Positions 8,862 to 15,999 of a stretch of 23,169 nucleotides of DNA are shown one piece after another. A program made the position numbers and the translations under genes. The notes beneath the pieces are model-generated. The model was not told the DNA's origin. It worked only from the letters and a program-made list of their open reading frames with translations, and made no database searches. Source of the stretch: JAUUZT01 sp964654015 (lineage in GTDB: Bacteria; Chloroflexota; Dehalococcoidia; GIF9; AB-539-J10); NCBI GenBank assembly GCA_964654015.1, contig CAZZHQ010000031.1, positions 1-23,169 of the forward strand. The letters are read 5' to 3'. Position 1 is the first letter of the stretch, and every line of letters begins with the position of its first letter.

Positions 8862-9554
8862 TCAGGGCAAACGAGGCTTTTCCCAGCGAACTGCTACAAA
8901 CGCTCCGGTATCCAATTTCTCGGATTGGCCCGACTGCTCGATTTTTATAGCCTCTTCAGGATTATCATCTTTCCGGAAGTGGATTACGCTTTTTGCTATA
9001 CCCTTTAAGTGGCTGGAGCTTAATAATTCAAACGGTGACCTGAAAAAGGCATGACCCAATACGTGGTCTGGTTTTTTTAAAGTCATTTCCCTGCGACGGG
9101 TGGCCCAGGAACTGAGGCTATTTAAGGTGGCTACTACTATGTACCCACCGGGGCGCGTGACACGAACCAATTCATCTATGGCGCTTTTAGCGTCCGCGAC
9201 GAATTCGAGGGCTGTGATGGATACGGACTTGTCGAAGGAATTATCCTTAAATGGGAGAGAAATCATATCACCTTGAATTTTGGAAAATGAATGTCCGGAA
9301 GTTGTTTTTATTGCATGTTTGAGCATCTGATCGGAGATATCAAGCCCAACAACCTGGGATTCTCTGTCCAGAAAATCAAGGGTAAATATTCCAGTACCAC
9401 AGCCAGCATCGAGTATTTTTTCTTCCGGCCCGGGATCTAATAGTTCAAGTATAAGCCCTGCTTCTATTTCTTTTACCAGTTTCCCGATTGGTGTCGTGAA
9501 CCACCGGTCATAACGTTCAGGCCATTCATCGAAAAGTTGTTTATTGGTCATCAT
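8862..9554 (-). CDS. Class I SAM-dependent methyltransferase (UbiE/Methyltransf_11 type)
   Basis: This 230-residue cytoplasmic methyltransferase has the class I SAM fold. Motif I is ILDAGCGTG (residues 47-55), followed by VVGLDIS for the acidic residue that binds the SAM ribose, then QGDMISLPFKDNSFD and VRVTRPGGYIVVATLN. The N-terminal FDEWPERYDRWF is common in UbiE-like enzymes that act on small molecules or quinones, but the substrate is not determined. Two ATGs lie back to back at 9554 and 9551; the GAGG upstream is better spaced for the second. The gap of 169 bp to the UxaA-type gene holds that operon's predicted promoter, so this gene is probably a separate unit that happens to run in the same direction. 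Confidence 0.87.
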   Translation of the reverse strand: MMTNKQLFDEWPERYDRWFTTPIGKLVKEIEAGLILELLDPGPEEKILDAGCGTGIFTLDFLDRESQVVGLDISDQMLKHAIKTTSGHSFSKIQGDMISLPFKDNSFDKSVSITALEFVADAKSAIDELVRVTRPGGYIVVATLNSLSSWATRRREMTLKKPDHVLGHAFFRSPFELLSSSHLKGIAKSVIHFRKDDNPEEAIKIEQSGQSEKLDTGAFVAVRWEKPRLP

Positions 9555-9600
9555 AACGCCTCATATTAAACAGTCCGATATAGCTATATAACTATGAGTC

Positions 9601-9609
9601 AGTATAGCA
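9601..9609 (-). promoter_or_regulatory. Predicted extended -10 promoter of the methyltransferase gene
   Basis: The minus strand reads TGCTATACT, an extended -10 element (TGn plus TATACT), about 45 bp upstream of the methyltransferase start. No convincing -35 box is present, as is usual for extended -10 promoters. Confidence 0.35.
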
Positions 9610-9722
9610 CATACTTCAGGACTGCTAAACGCTGGGAGTAGCGATAAATAGCTAGCGATGCGTTATTAAACGATATGGTTCTTTGTATAATTTCAGATAT
9701 GCACCTCTTTAAGAATGTCTGG

Positions 9723-9751
9723 TTGACGGCAAACAATTACAGATATAGAAT
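9723..9751 (+). promoter_or_regulatory. Predicted promoter of the phasin-like and AarF genes
   Basis: TTGACG and TAGAAT are separated by exactly 17 bp. The leader would be about 57 nt and ends in a very strong AGGAGG at 9801-9806. A separate TATAAT at 9686-9691 lacks a good -35 box. Confidence 0.5.
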
Positions 9752-9814
9752 GGTTATGTCACAATGTATACAAGGGTGAAGGTGATCTTAAAAAAAAATA
9801 AGGAGGAAAAGAAG

Positions 9815-10114
9815 ATGTTAGATATAGTGAGAAAAACCCTTTTATTAGGAATCGGTCTTGCTGCTATGACCAGGGATAAAATTGAGGAAGTGGCTAAGAA
9901 GATTGCGGAAGAGGACAAGCTCTCCGAGGAGGAGGGCAGGAAACTGGCTGAGGACCTGCTAAATCAGTCGGACGAGGCAAGAAAAAACCTGAAGGAGCAG
10001 GTTGAGAAGTTTGTGGATAATACCCTGGATAAATTGAAAAGCCAATCCCGCAAAGACCTGCAAAATCTCGAAGAGCGGGTCGCAAAACTGGAAAAGCTGC
10101 AAAAATTGGAATAG
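9815..10114 (+). CDS. Phasin-like small coiled-coil protein
   Basis: This 99-residue, highly charged, almost wholly helical protein has no Cys. The ATG at 9815 is preceded by AGGAGG with 8 bp spacing; an in-frame ATG at 9764 lies upstream of that site and is not used. Residues 1-20 form a short hydrophobic or amphipathic segment (IVRKTLLLGIGLAAM). A long Lys/Glu-rich amphipathic helix follows, and a C-terminal coiled coil (LQNLEERVAKLEKLQKLE). This layout matches small phasin/PhaF-like or PHA-granule-regulator-like proteins that coat lipid surfaces or act as adaptors. No PHA synthase is nearby, so a polyester role is unproven. It lies 63 bp before the AarF/UbiB-type gene, probably in one operon, and may be a partner of that kinase-like protein. 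Confidence 0.75.
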   Translation: MLDIVRKTLLLGIGLAAMTRDKIEEVAKKIAEEDKLSEEEGRKLAEDLLNQSDEARKNLKEQVEKFVDNTLDKLKSQSRKDLQNLEERVAKLEKLQKLE

Positions 10115-10177
10115 CATCGAGTTATAGTTGGGATGGCATAAGGTTTGCATCAACTACTATAAAATGGATATGAAATA

Positions 10178-11869
10178 ATGGTTCCCAAAATTAGAACAAT
10201 AGGTTCCGCCTATAAACACATTAAGCGTTATCGAGATATTGTGACTGTGCTGGTGAAGCACGGTTTTGGAAACTTGATTACTAACAGCAATCTTCTGAGG
10301 CACGTTGATTTAGGCAAGAAACTACACAAAAGGCAAGCTGATGAAAAGATTGGGACTTATTCCAGATGGAAACGGATACGATTAGCACTGGTAGAACTCG
10401 GCCCAACTTTCGTTAAGGCTGGCCAGATAATGAGTAACCGGCCAGACCTGTTGCCTCAAAAACTTATTGTTGAGCTTGAGAAATTGCAGGATTTGGTGGC
10501 TTCCTTCCCTACAGCAGAAGCCAGAAGCTTGATTGAAGAAGAACTTGGCGCAACTATCCCCTCTCTTTTCAGGGAATTCACAGACATTCCTATTGCTTCA
10601 GCCTCGATAGCGCAAGTCCACAAAGCCGTACTTCTGAGTGGGGAGGAAGTGGTTATCAAAGTACAACGCCCAGGAATAAAACAGGTTATAGAAATTGATG
10701 TGGAAATAATGCTTCATATAGCTTCATTGATGGAGCGGCATCTCCACGGGATGGACATAATAAATCCCGTAGGTATAATCAGAGAATTTGAACGGACTAT
10801 CAAGAAAGAGATTGACTTCACCGTAGAAGCTATGCACGTTAGTCGGTTTAGCAGGAACTTTCAGGCGGATCCGACAATCTACGTGCCAAAGGTCCATAGA
10901 GATCTCAGTACCAAGAAAATCCTTACTATGGAATTCGTCGACGGCATTAAAATCTCCAATGTCAATGCTCTTATAGAGGCGGGTAATGACCCCAAAGCCA
11001 TTGCCAGTCGTGGCGCCGATCTAGTCCTAAAACAGATATTCGAACATGGCTTCTTTCATGCTGATCCGCACGCAGGCAATATCATGGTTCTAGATAACAA
11101 TATCATCTGTTTTCTTGATTTCGGCATGATGGGAAACTTGTTATCAAGGCATAAAGAATGCCTGGATAACATAGTGATCGGAATTGACAATAGAGATGGG
11201 AAGAGAATTATAAGAGCTATCCTACAACTGTCGGGGATTAGGCATATCGAAAATACTGACAGGTTGGAACATGAATTGACTGACATGATAGACGAATACT
11301 ATGACCAACCATTAAAAGACATAAATATGGGTGAGCTATTGACCAGTTTTTTTGAATTAGTGGTTGCTCATAAAGTGAAATTACCACCAAACATGTATTT
11401 ATTGGTAAAAGCCTTGATTACCATTGAAGGAGTGGGCAGAGGCATAGACCCAACCTTTGACATGATGAGCCGTGTAAAACCATTTGCCAGGAAACTGCTG
11501 AGAGACCGTCTAAGCGCTCGCAAGTTGGCAAAGGATGTGTATTTATCAGCCTCAGAGTTTGCTCTTCTGGCTCGTGACCTGCCCTCTGAAATAAGAGAGA
11601 TAATTGAGCAGATTAAACTTGGAGAAATCAAGATAGAATTTGAGCATAAGGGGCTAGAGCCAGTTTTAAATAAAGGCGACCAGGTCAGCAACCGTATCGC
11701 ACTTTCAATTCTTCTGGCTGCCTTGATTGTCGGCTCTGCACTCATCGTCCTGTCCAAAACACCTCCTATGTGGAGGGGAATTCCCCTGGTTGGAGTAATT
11801 GGTTTTTCTGGAGCCGGTATAATGGGTTTCTGGTTGCTTATTTCCATACTGCGGCATGGTAGAATGTAA
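10178..11869 (+). CDS. AarF/UbiB/ABC1 family atypical kinase
   Basis: This is a 563-residue UbiB/ADCK-type protein-kinase-like ATPase, a family tied to isoprenoid-lipid and quinone metabolism at the membrane. All family motifs are visible: the KxGQ motif (KAGQ, 80-83), the Ala-rich loop ASASIAQVH (from 140), the nucleotide Lys in VIKVQRP (161), the family-specific ExD (Glu211, Asp213 in KKEIDF), HADPHAGN (294-301) and the DFG motif (314-316). The C-terminus has two predicted membrane helices, roughly residues 505-525 and 535-557, as in bacterial UbiB. The ATG at 10178 has only a weak ribosome site, and a two-codon frame (ATG AAA TAA) ends at the TAATG start, so translational coupling is possible. 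No ubiquinone or menaquinone genes lie nearby. Confidence 0.94.
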   Translation: MVPKIRTIGSAYKHIKRYRDIVTVLVKHGFGNLITNSNLLRHVDLGKKLHKRQADEKIGTYSRWKRIRLALVELGPTFVKAGQIMSNRPDLLPQKLIVELEKLQDLVASFPTAEARSLIEEELGATIPSLFREFTDIPIASASIAQVHKAVLLSGEEVVIKVQRPGIKQVIEIDVEIMLHIASLMERHLHGMDIINPVGIIREFERTIKKEIDFTVEAMHVSRFSRNFQADPTIYVPKVHRDLSTKKILTMEFVDGIKISNVNALIEAGNDPKAIASRGADLVLKQIFEHGFFHADPHAGNIMVLDNNIICFLDFGMMGNLLSRHKECLDNIVIGIDNRDGKRIIRAILQLSGIRHIENTDRLEHELTDMIDEYYDQPLKDINMGELLTSFFELVVAHKVKLPPNMYLLVKALITIEGVGRGIDPTFDMMSRVKPFARKLLRDRLSARKLAKDVYLSASEFALLARDLPSEIREIIEQIKLGEIKIEFEHKGLEPVLNKGDQVSNRIALSILLAALIVGSALIVLSKTPPMWRGIPLVGVIGFSGAGIMGFWLLISILRHGRM

Positions 11870-12445
11870 GCGGAACAGGAAGGAAACGCACTAACAGATA
11901 CAGTTTATAGAGAAGACAATAAGAAGCCCTGAGTAACCTCGCTACATCCTAGAAAGACCCGTACCACTTCCTCAGCTTCAGCTTACTTACGCTTCGGACC
12001 TGGATCCTAACCTTTTCCAGCCTCTACTTCCTCAGTGCCCGACTGTGCTCTCTGGGCATTAGTCCGATTACTCAGGACAATTTCAAATATAATGAAAGTG
12101 GTGGAGCTTGTCAAATTACTATAGCTTTGATGTTAATTACCTCAATAATTTTTTATAAAAAAAAAGCATAAAATATCCCGTAAATGAGTCACCTCGGCAA
12201 CCATAAACTTAAAGCCCTCTTCGAGAGAAATGAGATTGCGAAAACCGTAGCTGGGATAGCTTCTAAATAAATTACGACTATTATTAATAAGATGCTCCTT
12301 ACAGGTATTCTCAAGGGTTCTTTATATTTATGGCAGACCTGATTCGCGAGCGTGATACGAATGTGGAAATAGACTTCATCCCTTCCCTATCTCTTTTATC
12401 ACCATAGATAACGAAAGAAGTCCTGTTTAGGTTAATATATCGAAC
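11870..12445. other. Long stretch without a convincing gene
   Basis: I see no gene with a ribosome site and family resemblance in this stretch on either strand; all frames are broken by stops. Features present are a direct repeat ACTTCCTCAG at 11966-11975 and 12026-12035, a small hairpin TGCCC...GGGCA near 12036-12061, and a perfect AT palindrome TTTTTTATAAAAAA at 12149-12162. The first third is richer in C and T on the plus strand than the coding neighbours. It may hold an eroded gene or an unrecognised RNA. Confidence 0.4.
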
Positions 12446-12473
12446 TTGACATGACATAAATAAAGGTTACAAT
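12446..12473 (+). promoter_or_regulatory. Strong predicted promoter of the membrane protein/YtxH operon
   Basis: A perfect TTGACA (12446-12451) is followed after 16 bp by TACAAT (12468-12473). Transcription would start near 12480, leaving a leader of about 28 nt. This is the best consensus sigma-70 promoter in the window. Confidence 0.7.
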
Positions 12474-12508
12474 AGAATTAGCTGATTATAACAACGGAAG
12501 ATGTACAG

Positions 12509-12799
12509 ATGAGCATAGAGTGGTTTCGAGATCTGGTAATTTGTATCTTTGGCGTTATGGCCACTGTAGCGATAATTTTGATCACGGTCTTGGTGGTTTC
12601 ACTGTACCGCAAATCCAGAAATGTGCTTCAATCGGTAGAAGCTACTTCAAAAAATATCCATGAGATTACTTCGTCACTACGGAAAAAATTCATCTCACCT
12701 ATTGCTGGGATGGGAGCTTTTATTCAAGGTATATATAAAGGCATCGAAGCCATCGACAAAATATTTAGTAAAAGGAAAGGAGGAAAACACAATGGATAA
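12509..12799 (+). CDS. Small single-pass membrane protein (DUF948-like)
   Basis: This 96-residue protein has one clear membrane helix at about residues 9-32 (VICIFGVMATVAIILITVLVV), then a short basic stretch (YRKSRN). A helical region (VLQSVEATSKNIHEITSSLRKKF) and a basic, Gly-rich C-terminus (SKRKGGKHNG) follow. The arrangement resembles DUF948/YtxG-type proteins, which often precede YtxH genes; the match is by layout, not by a diagnostic motif. GGAAG lies 8-9 bp before the ATG. Its 3' end overlaps the YtxH-type gene by 8 bp, and the AGGAGG ribosome site of that gene lies inside its last codons, so the two are translationally linked. The role is unknown; envelope stress or cell-surface support is possible from the pairing. 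Confidence 0.78.
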   Translation: MSIEWFRDLVICIFGVMATVAIILITVLVVSLYRKSRNVLQSVEATSKNIHEITSSLRKKFISPIAGMGAFIQGIYKGIEAIDKIFSKRKGGKHNG

Positions 12800-13046
12800 T
12801 GATGTATTTCCTGATTTATTCACTGGCTTCATCATTGGTGCCATCGTGGGAGCTGCTATTGGCTTTCTCTGTGCCCCTCTTACTGGGAAGGATACAAGAG
12901 AGATAGTTAAAGAAGGGGCAATTAAAATCAAGTCGCGAACAGCCGAACTAGCAGAAGATGTTAGAGAGGTCGCCGTCAAAACTGTTGAAGATGTTAGAGC
13001 GGTAAAAACTGAGGCCATAGAGAAGGCTCATGCCACGAGAGAATGA
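12792..13046 (+). CDS. YtxH domain-containing protein
   Basis: This 84-residue protein has the YtxH signature: a Gly-rich membrane helix (FTGFIIGAIVGAAIGFLCAP) followed at once by LTGKDTREIVKEG. The rest is a charged amphipathic helix (KIKSRTAELAEDVREVAVKTVEDVRAVKTEAIEK) with an 11-residue-like periodicity, reminiscent of LEA or apolipoprotein-like helices. I chose the ATG at 12792 because AGGAGG sits just upstream inside the previous gene; an earlier in-frame ATG at 12660 would run through that gene in another frame. YtxH proteins are linked to general stress responses in Bacillus, but their molecular role is not settled. The strong terminator 80 bp downstream marks the end of this two-gene operon. 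Confidence 0.85.
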   Translation: MDNDVFPDLFTGFIIGAIVGAAIGFLCAPLTGKDTREIVKEGAIKIKSRTAELAEDVREVAVKTVEDVRAVKTEAIEKAHATRE

Positions 13047-13125
13047 AGCTTCACAATAGCCCTCACCTACTAGGAAAATAAGGCGGCTGCTTATAGAAGG
13101 CTGAAGCCATTTCTTAGATTGAAAA

Positions 13126-13164
13126 GGGGGGCATGGAAAGAAAACCACGCCCCCCTTTTATTTC
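13126..13164. terminator. Strong intrinsic terminator, probably bidirectional
   Basis: A GGGGGGC arm (13126-13132) pairs with GCCCCCC (13149-13155), extended by TGG/CCA across an A-C mismatch, with an eight-base A-rich loop. A TTTTATTT tract follows on the plus strand. On the minus strand the AAAA before the stem also gives a short U tract. It sits between convergent genes (YtxH on +, aldo/keto reductase on -), so it can stop both transcripts. Confidence 0.85.
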
Positions 13165-13226
13165 ACTGCACATATCATCGAAGTGTTCAATTGATATAAC
13201 GAGCAGGCTTTTGTTAAGTATCCGAA

Positions 13227-14159
13227 TTAGAGTATCTTGTCTACTTCGACTTTATCCTCAGCGGTCAGTTTCCATTCCGCTGCAGCCACATTGGCTGACA
13301 CTTGCTCGAAATTCATCATTCCAGCGATAACTGAACCTAACCATGGATAAGAGAGCAGCCAGGCTATAGCAAGTTCTCCAACAGTGTGACCGCGCTCTTT
13401 TGCAAAGGATTCCAGTTTTTCCAGTTTATCGTAGTTATCGTCGGTGATGATGTCATCATAGATTGAGAAGGGCTTTGCGAACCGCATATTTGCAGGTATC
13501 TTCTGTCCACGATGATATTTGCCCGTCAGGAAACCGCTGGCAAGTGGGCCCCATGGTACTACTGCGATACCATGAGCTTCGCAACAGGGGACCAACTCCT
13601 TCTCGATGCTGCGGTCAAGCATGTGGTATTTTGGTTGCACTGCAATGAAGGGTTCCAGGTTGTGAGCTTTGGAGGTCCACGCTGCATCGCTAAGCTGCCA
13701 GGCATCATAGTTGGAGCATGCTAGATAACGCACTTTACCACTTTTAACCAGGTTATCCATTGTGCGTAAGGTTTCCAGTATAGGGGTTGTGGGATCGTTC
13801 CAGTGGATATAATACAGGTCGATATAGTCGGTGTTAAGGCGTTTCAAACTTACATCCACTGCCTTCATAATATAATCTCGTGAGCCGCCTTGCTGGGCTG
13901 GAGATAATGTTCGGGGGTAACCAAATTTCGTTGCGATAATAACCTGGGAACGTTTCCCTTTTATGGCTTGACCTAATATTTCCTCAGATTTTCCATTAGC
14001 ATATAACTCAGCGGAATCAATGAAATTTATACCCATGTCCAGGGCATGGTTAATAACCTTAATGGATTGTTCTGTATCAGTTCTTCCACCGAAGTTATTA
14101 CCCCCCAGCCCAATTTCAGAGACTTTTAGCCCAGAGTATCCAAGTCTACGATATTCCAT
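13227..14159 (-). CDS. Aldo/keto reductase
   Basis: This 310-residue NADPH-dependent aldo/keto reductase has a TIM barrel and reduces aldehydes or ketones. The catalytic tetrad is visible: Asp and Tyr in NFIDSAELYANG, Lys in IIATKFG and His in YYIHWND. The C-terminal cofactor region includes WLLSYPWLGSVIAGMMNFEQ, close to the usual IPG motif region. The sequence is closest in style to the AKR family of YghZ/general-stress and plant-like enzymes (MEYRRLGYSGLKVSEIGLGG start). I chose the ATG at 14159, with AAAGGAG about 5-6 bp upstream, over an in-frame ATG at 14225 that would overlap the promoter. It is transcribed alone, ends at the shared terminator, and its substrate is unknown. Confidence 0.93.
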   Translation of the reverse strand: MEYRRLGYSGLKVSEIGLGGNNFGGRTDTEQSIKVINHALDMGINFIDSAELYANGKSEEILGQAIKGKRSQVIIATKFGYPRTLSPAQQGGSRDYIMKAVDVSLKRLNTDYIDLYYIHWNDPTTPILETLRTMDNLVKSGKVRYLACSNYDAWQLSDAAWTSKAHNLEPFIAVQPKYHMLDRSIEKELVPCCEAHGIAVVPWGPLASGFLTGKYHRGQKIPANMRFAKPFSIYDDIITDDNYDKLEKLESFAKERGHTVGELAIAWLLSYPWLGSVIAGMMNFEQVSANVAAAEWKLTAEDKVEVDKIL

Positions 14160-14195
14160 TCTAACTCCTTTCCAGTGCCATATTTTTGTGCAAAC

Positions 14196-14225
14196 ATTAT
14201 AGGACAGTCTATTATCATTTAACAA
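14196..14225 (-). promoter_or_regulatory. Predicted promoter of the aldo/keto reductase gene
   Basis: The minus strand reads TTGTTA, 18 bp, then a perfect TATAAT. The transcript would begin about 30 nt before the ATG at 14159, which supports that start over the longer frame. Confidence 0.55.
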
Positions 14226-14320
14226 GCTGATAAATTGCGACCGTATTAGAGAAACCTTTACAACCCAAGTGATAAAACATGCTAATGTGAATGCTGGCTG
14301 GTTATTCAGACAAAGGTCAA

Positions 14321-15469
14321 TTAGTTAATGCCCAGAGCCATTTGGATTTCCGTTTTGGCAAATTTGTCGGTTTCTCGCAGAAGGCAACCCTCTAATATTA
14401 TACGAGCCTGGTCCCCTCCAATCTTTCCCAGAGCCCAGGCGGCGTAGCCGCGAACTAAACCTTCCGTATCTTGCATAGCTTGTGCGAGGTCAGGAATATA
14501 GCTTGAATCACCGGTATTCCCAATGGCAATGGCAGCATTCCGCTGAAAGTACTTCTTATGTTTAATGTAGTTATACATCAATGGTTGCACTCTTTTGATG
14601 AAGAACTCGTCGGTTAGATTCAAAAGCTTGCTTAGTTCAAAATCTTCGGCTATCCTGGTCAGGAATTCGTTTTGAGGCAACTTTGCCTTTAACCTCTGCT
14701 GGTTTCTGGGGCATACTTCCTGACAGATATCGCAACCATGAATCCATGTCCCCATCTTCTCCCTGATTTCAGGCAGGATATAGCTTCCAACCCTTCCTGA
14801 GGAACCATCCTTTTTATCTTGAGTACTCCAGTGATTAAATCCGATGCAGCGGCGCGGGTCAATCTTCATGGGCTCGTAGAGAGCGCCGGTTGGACAGGCA
14901 TCAATACAGATGGTGCATTCAGGCGGACATTTTACCTCGTAGCTTGGTTCGTCATACTCAAGCCCGATATCGACGACGAAAGCGCTTACCATGATGAATG
15001 AGCCTATCCCTTCAGCGAAAGTGAAGCCGTTCTTTCCATAGGTGACTATGCCTGCCCGGCATGCCGCCATGCGCTCAGGGACCCTCAGCTCAGGGTCTAC
15101 CTGAACCCGGCATCCATTACTCTCCAGGAATTCCCGCATCAATTGAGGTCGAGCTCCATTGATGCGGTGACGGGGTGCAACATAGCACCTGGCTTGATAA
15201 ATGCGACCTATCTTACCCACAAGTTTCTCCGGAAAAGACTCTCTGGCATAATCGTATACTGTCATTATGATGGACCTGGCTGAGGGCATAACACTTATGG
15301 GGTCAGCGCCTTTGAGTGGTTGAGTGGGGCGGTTAACGTAAAAGTCATACATATCCTGTCTTGCTGTGAGTTCAGTGATATACCCAGGAAAGGGATCGGC
15401 GGTGGTGATACCCACCCGGCTGTAACCCAGGTCAAGTGCGAAATCTTTGATGTCTTCAGTAAGTGACAT
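14321..15469 (-). CDS. QueG-like cobalamin/Fe-S protein with C-terminal HEAT-like repeats
   Basis: This 382-residue protein resembles epoxyqueuosine reductase QueG, a B12- and 4Fe-4S-dependent enzyme that shares its core with reductive dehalogenases. The N-terminal cobalamin region includes VQVDPELRVPERMAACRAGI; Asp125 matches the catalytic Asp of QueG, and YGKNGFTF stands for the GLGWIGKN region. The double cluster region has Cys181, 185, 188 and 192 (C-x3-C-x2-C-x3-CP), then Cys208, then Cys246, 249 and 253 (CDICQEVCP). Residues from about 305 form HEAT-like repeats (RNAAIAIGNTGD, RGYAAWALGKIGG), as in some QueG. The ATG at 15469 has GAGGGG 8 bp upstream. QueG usually has C-x2-C first; the extra residue and absence of other queuosine genes leave open another reductase role. 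Confidence 0.82.
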   Translation of the reverse strand: MSLTEDIKDFALDLGYSRVGITTADPFPGYITELTARQDMYDFYVNRPTQPLKGADPISVMPSARSIIMTVYDYARESFPEKLVGKIGRIYQARCYVAPRHRINGARPQLMREFLESNGCRVQVDPELRVPERMAACRAGIVTYGKNGFTFAEGIGSFIMVSAFVVDIGLEYDEPSYEVKCPPECTICIDACPTGALYEPMKIDPRRCIGFNHWSTQDKKDGSSGRVGSYILPEIREKMGTWIHGCDICQEVCPRNQQRLKAKLPQNEFLTRIAEDFELSKLLNLTDEFFIKRVQPLMYNYIKHKKYFQRNAAIAIGNTGDSSYIPDLAQAMQDTEGLVRGYAAWALGKIGGDQARIILEGCLLRETDKFAKTEIQMALGIN

Positions 15470-15516
15470 TGCTTTTACCCCTCTTCTGATTGCGGCGGTA
15501 TAACACTCGCAAGTAG

Positions 15517-15522
15517 ATTATA
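15517..15522 (-). promoter_or_regulatory. Possible -10 box of the QueG-like gene
   Basis: There is a perfect TATAAT on the minus strand, about 48 bp before the QueG-like start. I see no matching -35 box at 16-18 bp, so this is weak. Confidence 0.3.
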
Positions 15523-15608
15523 TACTTAAAGCATAGCATTTCCCTCATGTTTTAAGCGTGGAGGGTTCCTTATGTTATTTTTTTCAACTCTGAAGTGATC
15601 CACAATGA

Positions 15609-15637
15609 TTGTTTCTGTCAGGTATCCTTGATATTAT
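15609..15637 (+). promoter_or_regulatory. Predicted promoter of the MoaD-AOR operon
   Basis: TTGTTT, 17 bp, then TATTAT, with TGA just before it forming an extended -10 element. The leader to the MoaD-like ATG at 15673 would be about 30 nt. Confidence 0.5.
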
Positions 15638-15672
15638 GTGGTTGGCATACGAAAAAAGATAAGGCAAATATT

Positions 15673-15975
15673 ATGGGCATGGTTCAATTAAAGATTCCAC
15701 CTTGGATTGCCAGTATGTTGAATACTCCCAGCTCTGATTGGCTAATCCTCGAAAAAGAGATAGAAAAGGGAACTACAATAGGCGACTTATTATCGGAACT
15801 GGCTCTGAATAACAATGAATTCAAAGAAAATGTTTTCGATCCGGACACAAGCAAAAGCAGTGGACAGGTGATGGTTTCCCTCAATAAAAGTATTCTACAC
15901 TACTCAGACATCGCAGAAACTAAACTAAACGACGGAGATAGCATAATGCTCCTTCCTGTACATCTTGGAGGTTAA
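15673..15975 (+). CDS. MoaD/ThiS-like sulfur carrier protein
   Basis: This is a 100-residue beta-grasp protein ending in VHLGG. The terminal Gly-Gly is what MoaD and ThiS use for adenylation and sulfur transfer. Supporting segments are TIGDLLSEL near residues 35-43, VMVSLNKS in the middle and LNDGDSIMLLPVHLGG at the end, the usual layout of MoaD. I chose the ATG at 15673, with AAGG about 8 bp upstream; the longer frame from 15595 begins upstream of the predicted promoter. It lies 24 bp before the aldehyde:ferredoxin oxidoreductase gene. Such pairs are common and suggest a role in making the tungsten or molybdenum pterin cofactor of that enzyme. No MoaE or MoeB gene is present here. Confidence 0.85.
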   Translation: MGMVQLKIPPWIASMLNTPSSDWLILEKEIEKGTTIGDLLSELALNNNEFKENVFDPDTSKSSGQVMVSLNKSILHYSDIAETKLNDGDSIMLLPVHLGG

Positions 15976-15999
15976 AAATGAAAAGGAGGAATCAATATT

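Noticed and set aside
11368..11847. Minus-strand frame of 159 codons inside the AarF gene
   Set aside because: Antisense shadow of a well-conserved gene, with no ribosome site or recognisable domain.
12660..12791. Longer start for the YtxH protein
   Set aside because: It would overlap most of the preceding gene in another frame. AGGAGG directly precedes the ATG at 12792.
14160..14225. Longer start for the aldo/keto reductase
   Set aside because: The extension covers the predicted promoter. A good ribosome site and the family-typical MEYRRLG start support 14159.
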